Source: Tuctoria greenei (Eukaryota; Streptophyta; Magnoliopsida; Poales; Poaceae). From it: a stretch of DNA of 64,000 nt. Position numbers and translations under genes: made by a program. Positions within the stretch are counted from its first letter, which is position 1, and each line of letters opens with the position of its first letter. The stretch is from the NCBI GenBank assembly GCA_036927565.1, contig JAYESD010000003.1, forward strand, positions 95,403,591 through 95,467,590. Direction: 5' to 3'. Below, piece after piece: positions 1 through 10,982 of this stretch. Below the pieces are notes generated by a model. The model made no database searches and was not told where the DNA came from. It worked only from the letters and a program-made list of their open reading frames with translations.

Positions 1-608
1 GACGCGGAAGAGAAGGGATAGGAAAATTCCTTCTTGAGATCATCCTCCAACTCTCGTGTTGCTTCTTCTTCTGTGTGGTCCTTCAATTGAACTTTACACT
101 ATCTAATAACCTTGTTCCTTGTGACTCTCTCCTTGGTTTCCAAGATTTTTACCGGTTGCTCGGCATAAGTCAAATCTTCTTCTAGTCCCAATTCTTCCAT
201 TGGCACTTGTTCTTCCGACACTCTCAAGCACTTCTTGAGCTGGGAAACATAAAAGACATCATGGACATCTGAAAGATGAGTTGGAATCTCCAGCTTATAC
301 GCTACTTCTCCTCTTTTGTCCAAAATCTTGAATGGTCCAATGTAGCGAGGTGCTAGCTTGTCTCTCATGTTAAACCTCTTATGACCCCTCGTCGGTGACA
401 CCTTGAGATAAACAAAATCTCCCAATTCAAAGGCTAATTTCCTTCTCCTATTGTCTACATAACTTGATTGGGCAGCCCTCAAGTTTTCACGAATTATTTG
501 GACTTGCTTTTCAGCATCTTGCAACACATCTGGACCAAATACTTGAGTTTCTCCTGCCTCATTCCAGAATAAAGGTGTCCTACACTTCCTTCCATAAAAG
601 CGCATCAT
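1..608 (-). pseudogene. Tekay integrase C-terminal region with chromodomain-like tail
   Basis: The open frame from 608 down to 99 reads as the C-terminal part of a chromovirus integrase. It contains GDFVYLKVSPTRG, then KLAPRYIGPFKIL and AYKLEIP...HDVFYVSQLKKC, which is the GPY/F-type module. Beyond the stop near 99, another frame continues towards the window edge with residues resembling a chromodomain (VQ..DHTEEEATRELEDDL). This tail suggests a frameshift near 98-110. In chromoviruses the chromodomain helps steer integration to particular chromatin. The frame differs from that of the integrase core upstream (580-1563), so at least two frame breaks exist. It is seen as remains rather than a working gene. 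Confidence 0.8.
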
Positions 609-1563
609 ATGGTGACATTTTCAAGCTTGCTTGGTAACTATTATTGTATGAAAATTCTGTATATGGCAAGCTCTTGTCCCAACTGTTCCCATGCTTTAAA
701 GCAGAAGCTCTTAACATGTCTTCCAAAATCTGATTGGTCCTCTCAGTTTGTCCATCCGTTTGAGGGTGATATACTGAACTAAAATTCAACCTTGTTCCCA
801 ATGCTTCATGCAATTTCTGCCAAAATCTGAAGGTGAATTGTGAACCTCTATCCGAGACTATCTTCTTCGGAACTCCATGCAAACATACTATTCTTCCCAT
901 GTACAGTTCCGCCAATTTCTCTCCATTATAGATGGTCTTGATGGGAATAAAGTGGGCTGACTTAGTTAACCGATCCAAAATTATCCCAATTGAGTCATAA
1001 CCGGACTGAGTACGTGGTAAACCAACTATGAAGTCCATACCGATTTCTTCCCACTTCCATTCTGGGATCTTCAATGGTTGCAATAATACAGCTGGCCTTT
1101 GATGTTCCGCCTTGACTCGTTGATGCACATCACACAATGCTACATATTCAGCTATGTCCTTTTTCATGCTATCCCACCAATAGCAAGTCTTCAAGTCTTT
1201 ACACATCTTTGTACAACCGGGGTGAATTGAGTAAGGTGAGTCATGTGCCTCTTTTAATATGGTCTCTCGAATACGCTTCACATTAGGCACGACAATCCTC
1301 TTACCAAGCCATAGAGTACCATGTTCATCCTCATCAAATCTGAATTCCCTCCCCTCTTGGGTCCTTTCCTTGATTTCTTGAATTTCCTCATCCTTAGTTT
1401 GACCTTTCCGAATTTTTTGCTTCAATGTTGGGTTTAACTCCATCATCTCCATCTCATTTACAAATCCAAGGTTCAACCGTTCAAACTCCTTACATAACTC
1501 GTATGGTAACTCTCGAACTGTGAGTTGATGACTTACTCCTTTTCTACTCAAAGCATCGACCAC
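580..1563 (-). pseudogene. Tekay integrase core (zinc finger and DDE domain)
   Basis: The frame encodes the end of the RNase H/integrase linker (VDALSRKG), an HHCC zinc-binding region (H..HPGCTKMCKDLK...C..C around residues 105-145) and a DDE catalytic core. The core has GMDFIVGLPRT with the first Asp, IVSDRGSQFT with the second Asp, and HPQTDGQTERTNQ with the Glu. Integrase inserts the element cDNA into host DNA. The three catalytic acidic residues are visible. The frame breaks at the C-terminal end, where it passes to the overlapping segment below 608. The protein would be the last part of a gag-pol polyprotein. Confidence 0.87.
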
Positions 1564-1771
1564 TATTGGCTTTTCCCAGATGATAGTTGATTCCTAAATC
1601 ATAATCTTTGATGATCTCTAACCATCTCCGTTGCCTCAAATTTAGATCTGTTTGTGTGAAAATATACTTAAGACTCTTGTGATCCGTATAAATTTCACAC
1701 CTATGTCCAAGGATGTAGTGTCTCCAAATTTTCAATGCGTGTATCATGGCTGCAAGTTCCAAATCATGCAT
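1544..1771 (-). pseudogene. Tekay RNase H fragment
   Basis: The residues HDLELAAMIHALKIWRHYILG and YTDHKSLKYIFTQTDLNLRQRRW are characteristic of the RNase H domain that follows reverse transcriptase in Tekay-type elements. RNase H degrades the RNA strand of the RNA:DNA hybrid during cDNA synthesis. The segment is separated from the upstream RT frame by stops between 1771 and 1832. It runs into the linker before integrase through a frame change near 1560, so it is a broken piece of pol rather than a gene. Confidence 0.8.
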
Positions 1772-1831
1772 TGGATAATTCTACTCATGTTTCTTAAATT
1801 GTCTTGATGCATAGGCGACCACTTGACCTTC

Positions 1832-2977
1832 TTACATCAATACACATCCAAGTCCTTGTCTCGATGCGTCGCAATAAATATCAAAACTCTTGCTCACGTC
1901 CGACAGTACCAAAACTGGGGCTGTTGTCAACCTCTTCTTCAACTCCTCAAAACTTTCTTGACAAGATTGAGTCCAATGGAAAGATTTTCCCTTCATTAGA
2001 AATTCCTTCATTGGCTTGGCTATCTTGGAGAAGTCCTTAATGAACCGACGGTAATATCCAACCATCCCAAAGAAACTCCTTATTTCCTTTACATTTTGCG
2101 GTGGTTCCCACTTCAACATGTCTCTCACCTTTCTAGGGTCAACCGATACTCCTCCTCCTGAGATGATATGACACAAAAACGATACCTCTCTCAACCAAAA
2201 CTGACACTTGTTGAACTTGGCATACAATTGATGCTCCCTTAATTTCTGTAACATAAGCCTCAAGTGTCCCTCATGTTCCTTCTCATCCTTCGAGTAGATC
2301 ATAATGTCATCAATAAACACCACAACAAACCTATCCAACTACTCCATGAAGACCTTATTCATTAGGTACATAAAGTACGCAGGTGCATTGTTCAATCCAA
2401 AGGATATCACGATGTAATCATAAGATCCATACCACGTCCTAAAAGCTATCTTGGGTATGTCCGATGGTCTAATCTTCATTTGAAAATATCCCGACCTCAA
2501 ATCAATCTTAGAGAAGATACAAGCACCCATCATCTGATCAAACAAGTCTTCTATGCGTGGCAAGGTGTACTTGTTCTTGATGGTTACCTCGTTGAGAGCT
2601 CGGTAATCTACGCACATGCTTTGGGATCCATCCTTCTTGTCCACAAATAGAACGGGTGCTCCCCAAGGTGACGAGCTGGGCCGAATGAAACCCTTCTCTA
2701 GTTGCTCTTGAATTTGGTTCTTGAGCTCCGCTAATTCCATAGGAGGCATCCTATACGGCCTCTTAGCTATAGGTGCAGTTCCAGGTATTAAATCAATAAC
2801 AAACTCAATGTCTCGATCAGGTGGCATACCTGGCAACTCGTCCGGAAAAACATCCAAAAATTCACACACCACCGGAATCTCCTCAATTGCGGCATCGTCC
2901 ATATGATTTAGTTCCAATTGCTTCGGTGCGGCTTGAGATGCTTCAAATTCTACGGTGATCCCTTCTTCATTGGTCAA
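1832..2977 (-). pseudogene. Tekay reverse transcriptase
   Basis: Two in-line open stretches (2977-2339 and 2338-1832) read as one RT broken by a stop at 2339-2341. The N-terminal half has the entry region VCEFLDVFPDELPGMPPDRDIEF, the motif KKDGSQSMCVDYRALN and KIDLRSGYFQMKI. The C-terminal half has the catalytic box VVFIDDIMIYSK and the thumb/connection region WEPPQNVKEIRSFFGMVGYYRRFI. The active-site aspartates (DD in FIDD) remain. A further stop separates it from RNase H. A run of twelve C residues near 3093-3104, in the stretch between this segment and protease, is a likely frameshift site. Confidence 0.86.
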
Positions 2978-3148
2978 CTTTACCGTCTTCGTGGCACAGT
3001 CAATAACTCAATTGTGCTTCCTCAACCAGTCCATACCAAGTATAATGTCCAATCCTTGAGTGTCCAAAACAATGAGGTTGGCGAGGAAATCTACCCCCCC
3101 CCCCCTTATTCTAAGGCTTACTTTTGGACATACTATATTTGTCCTCAC

Positions 3149-4519
3149 CTATCTTCCAGGAGACTTAACCAATAGAGTAAACTTCATATGAGAGATAGGC
3201 AAACTATACTTGGCAACATACTTCGATGCAATGAATGAATGCGATGCTCCAGAATCGAACAACATAGTTGCGGGGTTGGAGTTAGCGAGAAACATACCAA
3301 TGACCATGTCATCCGCTTGTTGATCATCCTCCGTAGAGACATGGTTCACGTTGCCACGAGCAAAATTTTGTTGTCCCCGGTTTCCTTGCGGTTGGCCTCC
3401 ATTGGGTCTTGGGTTTTGCCTCAGTGCATTGCTTCCTTGACCAAGGCCTGACTTAGGACATTGATGTGCAAAGTGTTCAGCTTCTCCACAAGTATAGCAC
3501 TTCTTAACTCTATCGGGATTATTGGGGCGAGCTTGGTTCTGAACATTTGCACCAGGAAAATTAGCACAAGGTGCAAAAGGCATTGGAGGCCTATGTGCTT
3601 GCATAACAGGGCGCTGCTGCACGAACTGAGTTGGGCGTGGTGCATAACCAGGACGCTGTATAGGAGTAGAGGAGCTGTAGTATGGCGCATTAGGAGGTGC
3701 AAAGCAAGGGCGCACATTACTTCCTTGTTGATGTCCTTGATATGGTGCCTTCCTCTTGTTATCCTGTTCCATCTCACGAATCTTGTTCTCAACCACAATT
3801 GCTTTGTCCACAAGCTTCTGAAAGTTGGCATAATCACAGATGAGTAGCTGCACTTGGATTTCATTGTTCAAGCCCCTCATGAATAAGTATTGTTTACGAC
3901 TGTTCCGACTAACATCCTCAGGCGCATACCTTGAGAGTTGAGTGAACTTATTGAGATATTGACTCACACTTGATCTTCCTTGCCTTAAGTTCTCAAATTC
4001 TCTCCTCTTCAAAATCATAACACCTTCCGACAGATAATGAGAATGGAAACTCTTCTTGAATTCTGCCCAGGTAATTCTCTCTTGGTTCTCATGAGCATTG
4101 CATAAGGAATCCCACCAATCCGCAACTGCTCCAACTAGTTTATGAGAAGCAAATAGAACCTTCTCCCGGTCGCTACATTGGACAATAGCAAGCTTCTTCT
4201 CCACAGACTTGATCCAATCATCTGCATCCATAGGGTCAGCGGCTTGAGCAAAGGTTGGCAGCCTAGTCCTCATAAACTCTCCCAACCGGTTATGAGGAGG
4301 TGGGGGTGGTGATGGAGGCATGTGGGGCTGACTGTTGTTATTGCCAGCCTGCAACTGTCCCATAGTTTGTATCATGGTCTGCATGAGCTGGTTTTGCATA
4401 GCCAAAAGTTGCTCGATTCTCATAGCTCCATGAGCAGGTCCTTGTCCATTGTTGTTCTGAGGTGCTCCATGGTTCTCCTCTTCATCATGGCCATCCCTCT
4501 GGTTGCAAGTCCTCACCAT
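3149..4519 (-). CDS. Tekay gag with protease start
   Basis: This 456-codon frame is the longest intact piece of the Tekay element. The N-terminus is Gln/Asn-rich (residues 20-75). The centre carries the capsid-like region of plant gypsy gag (DDWIKSVEKKLAIVQCSD, W..FKKSFHSHYL, RQGRSSVSQYLNKFTQL). A CCHC zinc knuckle, CYTCGEAEHFAHQC, lies at about residues 345-358. The last 60 residues contain the retroviral-type aspartic protease start with LFDSGASHSFI. The start codon chosen lies 248 bases downstream of the primer-binding site. The frame ends within protease, so gag-pol continuity is lost. Gag packages the RNA, and protease would cleave the polyprotein. Confidence 0.88.
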   Translation of the reverse strand: MVRTCNQRDGHDEEENHGAPQNNNGQGPAHGAMRIEQLLAMQNQLMQTMIQTMGQLQAGNNNSQPHMPPSPPPPPHNRLGEFMRTRLPTFAQAADPMDADDWIKSVEKKLAIVQCSDREKVLFASHKLVGAVADWWDSLCNAHENQERITWAEFKKSFHSHYLSEGVMILKRREFENLRQGRSSVSQYLNKFTQLSRYAPEDVSRNSRKQYLFMRGLNNEIQVQLLICDYANFQKLVDKAIVVENKIREMEQDNKRKAPYQGHQQGSNVRPCFAPPNAPYYSSSTPIQRPGYAPRPTQFVQQRPVMQAHRPPMPFAPCANFPGANVQNQARPNNPDRVKKCYTCGEAEHFAHQCPKSGLGQGSNALRQNPRPNGGQPQGNRGQQNFARGNVNHVSTEDDQQADDMVIGMFLANSNPATMLFDSGASHSFIASKYVAKYSLPISHMKFTLLVKSPGR

Positions 4520-4766
4520 CTGAAGAAAAGAAATAGGTAAGAATTAGAAAACCGTCCCCAATTATATGCATTAAGGGATATGAAACTAAACAACTCACTA
4601 GCCTAGGTGTACTTGGCAATGCTAAAGCATCCCAAAATCCTCTATTAAGCACACAAGCAAGCAATATATAGCAACAGCACACCAAACAAAAACACATCGA
4701 CCCCTGAGTGTCTCTATGTGCTCTAAAGTGTCCATTCTATCTAGGCTGCATCCTACGGTCAACCTG
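4520..4766 (-). other. Tekay 5' untranslated leader
   Basis: This short non-coding stretch lies between the primer-binding site and the gag start. No protein-like reading was seen. It is expected to form part of the packaging leader. Confidence 0.5.
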
Positions 4767-4780
4767 TGGCTCTGATACCA
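4767..4780 (-). other. Primer-binding site for initiator Met tRNA (Tekay)
   Basis: On the minus strand this reads TGGTATCAGAGCCA, the standard plant primer-binding site complementary to the 3' end of initiator Met tRNA. It lies three bases from the LTR edge at 4784. It is a primer site, not a tRNA gene. Confidence 0.93.
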
Positions 4781-6534
4781 ATCTGTGACACTAGGTTCTG
4801 AAAATGAACCAAGTGAACGCATATGTGTGCCCAAGACGTTCAACACACATACACGAGTGCAATCACAAAAGAGAATACAGAAAAATACCAAAGAACAAGA
4901 TTAATTAACCAAATTTTATTGCACAAACCATATTATCCTCGAATACAAGTTCTAATGAATATTGATGAAAGTTCAACTAATGCAGCGGAAATAAACTAAA
5001 TAAGCAAACTAAACAGCTACGCAGCATAAGCGATAGGGTATAACACAGTTCCATGCAACACCACAGGCAAGTTAATGGTAGACACGGCCTAGAACTCCGC
5101 ATTATCATCGTTAAACTCCCAATTCTGACCTGCAACTGTTGGTGGGAATTGCAAGAGTGAGTACATGTCATACTCAGCAACTGTAAAAAGTATGACATGT
5201 GGCTGATTTCAATGACGAATATAATAATGGTTAAGTGCTAAAAAGTACATTAAAACATTTGAAAAGCAATATATTACATGTATATGAAATAAACCCATCA
5301 TAAGCCATGTAGTTATCATAATACCAATATCCATATTCAATACCAGAACTCAATTCATAACCATCCATAACCATAATACCAACCATAACCATCCCAAATC
5401 CCAATTTTTCCTCTAATCATGTGAGGGTCCAGGTTGCTCACAACAGGGAGCACAGCTATCATGATAGTTTTAGACACACTCTGCAGAGGTTGTACCGCTT
5501 TACCCACGAGTTTGTGATTTTATCACCTTTCGATGACTATAGAATCTCAATTATGCTGTCTCACACTTCCATAGGTGTGTGGCCAAGAGATTAGAAAATA
5601 GCCTTTACAAAGGGATTACTGGCCTATTTAGACCCCACTGAGGTTTCACCGATGGCGATGTCTCCAACTGAGCACATCTTCAACCAAGGGCCCCCTCTTG
5701 AGCCATTCGGATCCCAGGGTAGTCCCACCAATCATCAACAAACCCAATCCGACTACCGCTTCCCCGAGCATCCTTAATGGTCCAAATAGCACTGGCAAAG
5801 CCCTAATTAATCAGCTACGCCGCACCCATACTTGGCCTTGTGGTGGCACTGTAAATCCTGGATGGTCGCTCCACGAACCGGTCCCTAGATCTAAAGCAAG
5901 CAAAACCACCATAACATCCAACCTATCCACGTACCACGCTTGCTTAGATCACCCATTACCATATCAGATTTAACCAGTTCATGTCAACCAAAATTTCACT
6001 AATGCATAATTAAATTAAGTAGTGTAGTTGTTCTTCCATCCCAATTAATTAAGCCAAACAAAAAGGTAAAAATTCCATCCCGACTCTCTACCATATATTC
6101 CAGGTGACAAGGGTGGTTAAACAAAGCTAGTAAACTTCCTACCATAGGATTTCCATCAAATTGACACAAGCATGCAGTTTGCAAACAAAACATTTATTTT
6201 AAAAACAGAATCAATATGCTTCAAGGACACTTGCCTTGCTCTTGGGATTGATTCGTGTCAAAGCCTTCAAACTCTTGGTGCTGGAGATCCTCCGCGACAC
6301 TCCATCTAATGTGCACAATAAACAACAAGACAAGGAACACAATCAAAGAGTGCACAAATATTACTCAATATGACATGACATGCATGATTAATGCAAATAC
6401 AAGGTAGAACTTGTTAATAGATTGCTTCTAAATGATCACTATCTAGTTCTAATAGATTTTAACAAGTTTATAGAGGTTTGGATGAGTAGATCAAATTTTA
6501 GAATTAATTCAACACAATTTAACCAGGAAAATCG

Positions 6535-7430
6535 GACTAGTCCGCTAGGGACCGGACAAGTCCGCACTTTACGAGATCAGCAAATTAGGGTTTCTAGATC
6601 GACGTGAATTTGGAGATTAGGAGTTGAATTCACGTAAGGAAAAGAGAATAGAAGGTATACCATGTGTTTAGAACTCCAATTAGTCAAGAAACTTGGAGGT
6701 GGCACTTGGATCTTGATGATCTAGGGTTGGTGATGAACTTGGAGATGATTTGGTGATGAAGAACAAAACTTGATGGAGATCTTGGTCCTCTTTTGTTTCC
6801 TCCTCTTCTTCTTCTTGCTTGGGATCTCCTCCTACCTACTTGATGGTGGATCTCCACGAACTAGGGTTTGGGTGGGGTCGTAAAGTAGCAAATAGATGTC
6901 AAGCCAAGAGGTGGGGTTGTTTATATAGAGGTGGAGGCTAGGGTTAGATGGATTTCGAGTTTGAGAGGAGTAGAGGCCGGTTTAGAGTCCCTCATGGGCT
7001 CTAAAAGAGTTAGACATGACGTCCCTAAGCCCACTTAACGTGAAACCCAAGAAACAAGTCATAAAACAAAAGATCAACTCGGAGTCGCGAAATATCGGAC
7101 AAGTCCAAAAAGGACCGTACTAGTCCAAAGTTAGTGAGAAAGAAATCAGACAAGTCTGGCAAAAAATAGGACAAGTCCGACTTTATTTAGAGAGGAAAAC
7201 GGACAAGTCCGATAGAACACCAGACAAGTCTGGACAAGTGCAGGGACTTAGCAAATTTGCAAGGATTCTTGGAACACCGGACTAGTCCGCATAAAATCGG
7301 ATAAGTCCGATAGTGTCCAGAGGCAAAATCAGACTAGTCTGTAGCAAAAACGGACAAGTCTGATCAAGGTCAGAGAGAAATCGGACTAGTCCTCACTAAA
7401 ATCGGACTAGTCAGCACTTTTCAGCATTTT
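6535..7430. repeat. CGGACWAGTCCG palindromic word array in the Tekay LTR
   Basis: Two copies lie near 6535-6570, and about thirteen copies or one-to-two-base variants lie between 7090 and 7415. The core is GGACTAGTCC (a perfect palindrome) alternating with GGACAAGTCC. Spacing is irregular, so this is not a classic tandem repeat. The same words occur in the LTR and internal DNA of copia A and copia C. Confidence 0.85.
6920..6927 (-). promoter_or_regulatory. LTR TATA box (Tekay)
   Basis: On the minus strand this reads TATATAAA inside the 5' LTR, in the orientation that would transcribe the element. Confidence 0.6.
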
Positions 7431-7543
7431 AAGTGCGGTTTTGTTCCTAATCAATTTTAAACTCGTTCCTCTTGATGTGGATTAATGTTAAACATGTATA
7501 TGAATGTATGTAGGGCGTGATGCATGAAAATGAGAGTGTTACA

Positions 7544-8059
7544 CCTACTCAACACTTAAAATCTGAAACTACTATTACTTGTTCATGTGCTAAACTTGAA
7601 ACTAGCTTGAAAGACAAGTCAAACTTGACAAAGGACATGCATCCTTCCCGTAATGTCATATTTGACAAGGAGAAGATCAAGTATGCACGCAGTGCATATT
7701 TGGCCACATGACCTCCCAATGTCAAAAATGGCATTGGGTATTCTTATGGTGAAAAGCAAAATGCTAGAAGCCACAAGAATAACAAGGAGCGCATTGCTTT
7801 TGTCAATGGAAACTCCTATCAAGATAGAAAGCCCAATAAAGTTGATAAGTCTAAGATGGTTAACACACATGAACAACAACTCTTATTTAGAATTTTTGAT
7901 GCATCTTATGGTATTATGAAAAGCAACTTTGGTAAGGTGTATGCCAAATATGTTGGGCCACGCCATGGGAACACCATGTCCCATGTGTGGGTGCCCAAAT
8001 CACTTGTGACTAACGTCAAAGGACCCAAGAAAGCTTGGGTACCTAAAACCAAGGAGTAA
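7544..8059 (+). pseudogene. Copia A gag C-terminal part
   Basis: From the Tekay edge the frame reads a Lys/Asn-rich gag tail with one internal TGA at about 7709-7711. It ends with FGKVYAKYVGPRHGN, SHVWVPKSLVTNVKGPKKAWVPKTKE and a TAA at 8057-8059. VYAKYVGP and the terminal WVPK-type motif are typical of the gag end in SIRE/Maximus elements, just ahead of protease. The upstream two thirds of gag, including any zinc knuckle, lie left of the Tekay insertion and outside the window. Pol continues in the +1 frame, which stays open across the gag stop. Confidence 0.8.
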
Positions 8060-8074
8060 TTTGTTTTTGCAGGC

Positions 8075-8079
8075 CTATT
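8075..8079. repeat. Target-site duplication of copia B, left copy (CTATT)
   Basis: CTATT lies immediately left of the copia B LTR edge TGTAGGATCG. The same five bases follow the other LTR at 18499-18503. Confidence 0.93.
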
Positions 8080-9951
8080 TGTAGGATCGAAGAGCACATG
8101 AAAAGCTACCAGAGGGGGGGGGGGTGAATGGTAGATTTAAAAATCTTACGCAGCGGAAACAATTAAACCCCAAACCCTTTCGGCAGAAAAATGATCTATT
8201 AAAGAAATTGTGTGTGAGACTAATATAAATGTGTTTCACCGTGACAAAAGTGATACATATCAGAGAGTCAAGTCACGAAGACAACACAAAAAGAATCACT
8301 CAAATCCGTCGAGAAAAACTCAAGTTATGATCGAAAGATCAAACAATGGTCAATCTGCCCTACCCGAGAAAAAAAAACAGTTCTGGAATGCTGCAGAGAA
8401 ACTCGTGTAGATCAGAAACCACAAAACCAATGACCGTTAAATTTTTACAGATGATAGATAATCAAGTTGTGGAGACAACCCAAAAAGAATCACGTCAATT
8501 GGATCTGTAAAACTCGAGTTATGATAAAACCACCGACGAAAGGTAGTGCTGTCCAGAAACTCGACGAGTAAAACTTGTCTGGAACAAGTCGGACGACGAA
8601 TTTTATTTAATATAACACAAGAGGAACAGCCCCAAAGTCGTGCACCACGAGCTCTGGGCTCCCTTGCTTATATAACCAGCCCTTAGGCCAACCCAATATC
8701 AACTAGGACTCCAATCCTACTCAGATCACGAATCGTAACTTTCCATAACTGCTCAAGATTCTTCTATACGCAGATAGAAGCAATCTTAAGACTTCCAAAC
8801 ACCTTAGGAACGTATCCCACATTCCTAAACAACTCAAATTCGTGACCCACACGAAATCCTATCATAACCAACTCAAATCTTTCTATATTTGAGTCAAACC
8901 CGACTCAGCCGCAGCCTGAGTCCATAACCTAGTCGGTTGGACCTTTCCGACCAATTCTTTACGTCCACATCTCTTCATCATGTCTCGGAACCATGTAGCC
9001 ACGTCCATGCACTCCTTGCACACGTGCAAACATCTTCCTTTGACATCCAGTAACCTTCATATGCACCGCCCTTGATTCAATCATCCTGCGCGACCTCCTG
9101 ATCAGCTCAACCACAGATCCTTCCGAACTTGGTTGTTGGAACCTCATCTCCTACCTGAGACTAGTCCAATGGATCCCGTCACCAGCCATGTCTTGAACTC
9201 AAGCAACACCTGCACATGAATAAACAACCAATCCATACGAGTCCAAGTCCTCAACTTGACTCAAGTTAGTACACAACACCTTACGTGAGAACCTCACATA
9301 AGCATGTTGCAAAACCACAGTAACACGATATCATCCATATCAACCAAAATGCACCAAAAACTTAGCAAATGAATACTAAGAAATCTTTCCAACAATGTAA
9401 AGCAAGTACGAAACATTGCAAATGAAAAGCAGAAGCACTACGGTCAAGTTCTGGACCTTGCCAGAGCAACCCATACCTTGAGCCGGAGCTAACAAAAGCT
9501 AGTAGAACCTAGTGCCAGAGCTTACCAAAACTAGTACAATGAAGCACCTGCCGGAGCTTACCAAAACTAGTAGATCCTAGCACCGGAGCTTACCAAAAAC
9601 TAGTCAAAACTAGTCAACCCAAAACCGGAGCTAGACAAAGTACGTCGGAGTTTAGCAAAAGCATGCCAGAGCTATCAAATATATGCCGGAGCTAACAAAG
9701 ACATGCCGGAGCTAAAGATAAAGCTCACCGGAGATAACCAAAGCTAGTCGGACCTTACCAAGAAGCCGGACCTAGCATCTAACAAAGCCGGAGCTACCAA
9801 AAACAAGTCGGACCTATGGTCGGACCTTGCTGTAGCTCAGAGCTAGAGTCGGACCTTGATAAAAAGGTGTTTTTGTGATATTCAAAACTTTTATCGTCAA
9901 AGCAAGTGTATTCACTACAAGCCAATGTATTCAGCACATATAGGTCTTACA
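8080..9951 (-). repeat. Copia B 3' LTR
   Basis: It starts TGTAGGATCG and ends AGGTCTTACA in plus orientation, and matches 16601-18498 over its whole length. It lacks about 26 bases that the other LTR has near 17112-17137. A TATATAAG box on the minus strand lies at 8667-8674. Its right third holds a dense CCGGAGCT/TCGGACCT word array. Confidence 0.95.
9470..9860. repeat. CCGGAGCT / TCGGACCT word array, copia B 3' LTR
   Basis: Roughly twenty short units combine CCGGAGCT or TCGGACCT with AACAAA, TACCAAAA and CTAGT, for example GCCGGAGCTAACAAAG and CGGAGCTTACCAAAACTAGT. Unit length is irregular (about 20-35 bases). The paired array in the other LTR is at 18000-18410. Confidence 0.85.
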
Positions 9952-10982
9952 ATCTCCCCCTTGATGAATGCATTGGCAACACCACTTAAAATCCGAACAT
10001 TGGCTTATTCACATAAAAGTTTTGAAGGCAATTTCTCCCCCTTTGTAAATTAAAAGTAAAGTGAGAAGACCTTTTGTAAATCAAAAGTAAAATGAGAAAA
10101 TTCCCGTATTATCTCTCCCCCTTTATTATCTCTCCTTATGCACATATTTTCTTTCTCTTCATGCTTATCTCTCCCCCTTTGACAATGTATTCAGCAAGTC
10201 ATGAGCATATAAACAAATTATGTCTCCCTCTTTAGTTGTTATGAGCATATTATAACATATTCATTTAAACAAAGCTCATCCAAGTCATACTATCAAGTAC
10301 TTTACATTATCACATCAATGAAATACATAAAGTAGTGTAAGCCATGCTAGAGATCATATGTAATTTTCAATTTAAGCAAGTCATGATCTCACAAACTTAA
10401 CTATTTCAAAACCTGAAAGCATGACACTAGTTGCTGCATTTTATTATTTTTCAAAGCATAAATTTAGATCATATGATATTTGTAAGAGATTATATGCGCA
10501 TCTGCCTTATTCTAACCAACCAAGCCAAGCCTATGTCATTTGACAATCAGAAGCTTAAGAACATGGTTTTAGTCATACACAACTTCTTCCAAGTTCATAT
10601 CTAAGTGCAATGACAAGCCATCTCAAAAGAAGAAGTGCGATGAAAGCATATTCTCTTGATCTTTTCTCAATTTATATTTGTTCATAAAAACTCAACATGT
10701 GAGTTGATTACTTGATTAATTCTTTATGATTAAAAGCACTTGTGAACATGTAACAAGTTCAAAACAGCAAGAAAGTTCGACCATGACCAGTTTTAGTGCA
10801 AGTAATTATTCCAATTACTAGACATGGCAAAAACTACAAAATTTATAACACGAGTAATGTAGTAAGAACTTTCAGCATGTAAAAGGAATCACAAAGTCAT
10901 ATATGTATGAAATACTATGCTCATATTATTTTAATTTCAGATTCACACATAGACTTCCCAAGTTTCAAAAAAAAACACCCCC
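9952..10982 (-). other. Copia B 3' untranslated region with repeated polypurine tracts
   Basis: The tract next to the LTR (9952-9963) reads AAGGGGGAGAT on the minus strand and is the expected primer for plus-strand cDNA synthesis. Four further close variants lie within 300 bases, at about 10034-10045, 10113-10125, 10168-10182 and 10222-10234. The remaining sequence to 10982 is AT-rich. It contains no protein-like frame and nothing else recognisable. Confidence 0.75.

Larger units (their letters stand above)
1..7543 (-). mobile_element. Tekay/Del-type Ty3-gypsy chromovirus, 5' LTR to integrase (runs off the left edge)
   Basis: On the minus strand the order is 5' LTR (4784-7543), primer-binding site, gag with protease, reverse transcriptase, RNase H, integrase and a chromodomain-like tail. 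That is the Ty3/gypsy order with a chromodomain, and the RNase H and integrase wording fits the Tekay (Del) lineage. The 3' LTR lies beyond position 1. The element sits inside the gag of copia A, which resumes at 7544. The far duplication is out of view, so no target-site duplication can be checked. The coding region has several stops and frameshifts, so autonomous activity is unlikely. Confidence 0.88.
4784..7543 (-). repeat. Tekay 5' LTR (about 2.76 kb)
   Basis: In plus orientation the LTR starts TGTGACAC and ends GTGTTACA, an almost perfect inverted terminal repeat with TG/CA ends. One edge abuts the primer-binding site; the other abuts gag-coding sequence of copia A. The length suits Tekay LTRs, which are long. 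The partner LTR lies outside the window. The interior contains a TATA box near 6920 and an array of CGGACWAGTCCG words near 6533-6570 and 7090-7430. A few short open frames inside have no recognisable homology and are judged to be chance. Confidence 0.9.

Noticed and set aside
4767..4780. tRNA gene suggested by tRNA-complementary sequence
   Set aside because: Only the 3'-end complement is present next to an LTR edge. It is a primer-binding site, as at 16585-16598, and no cloverleaf is present.
7930..8072. Possible intron in copia A gag (GTAAGG at 7932, acceptor TTTGTTTTTGCAG at 8072)
   Set aside because: Joining these sites leads into the wrong frame for protease, so splicing would not make a gag-pol fusion.
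8111..8121. G run at the copia B LTR start as a possible functional tract
   Set aside because: It differs in length between the two LTRs (long in the left, seven G in the right) and looks like simple homopolymer drift.
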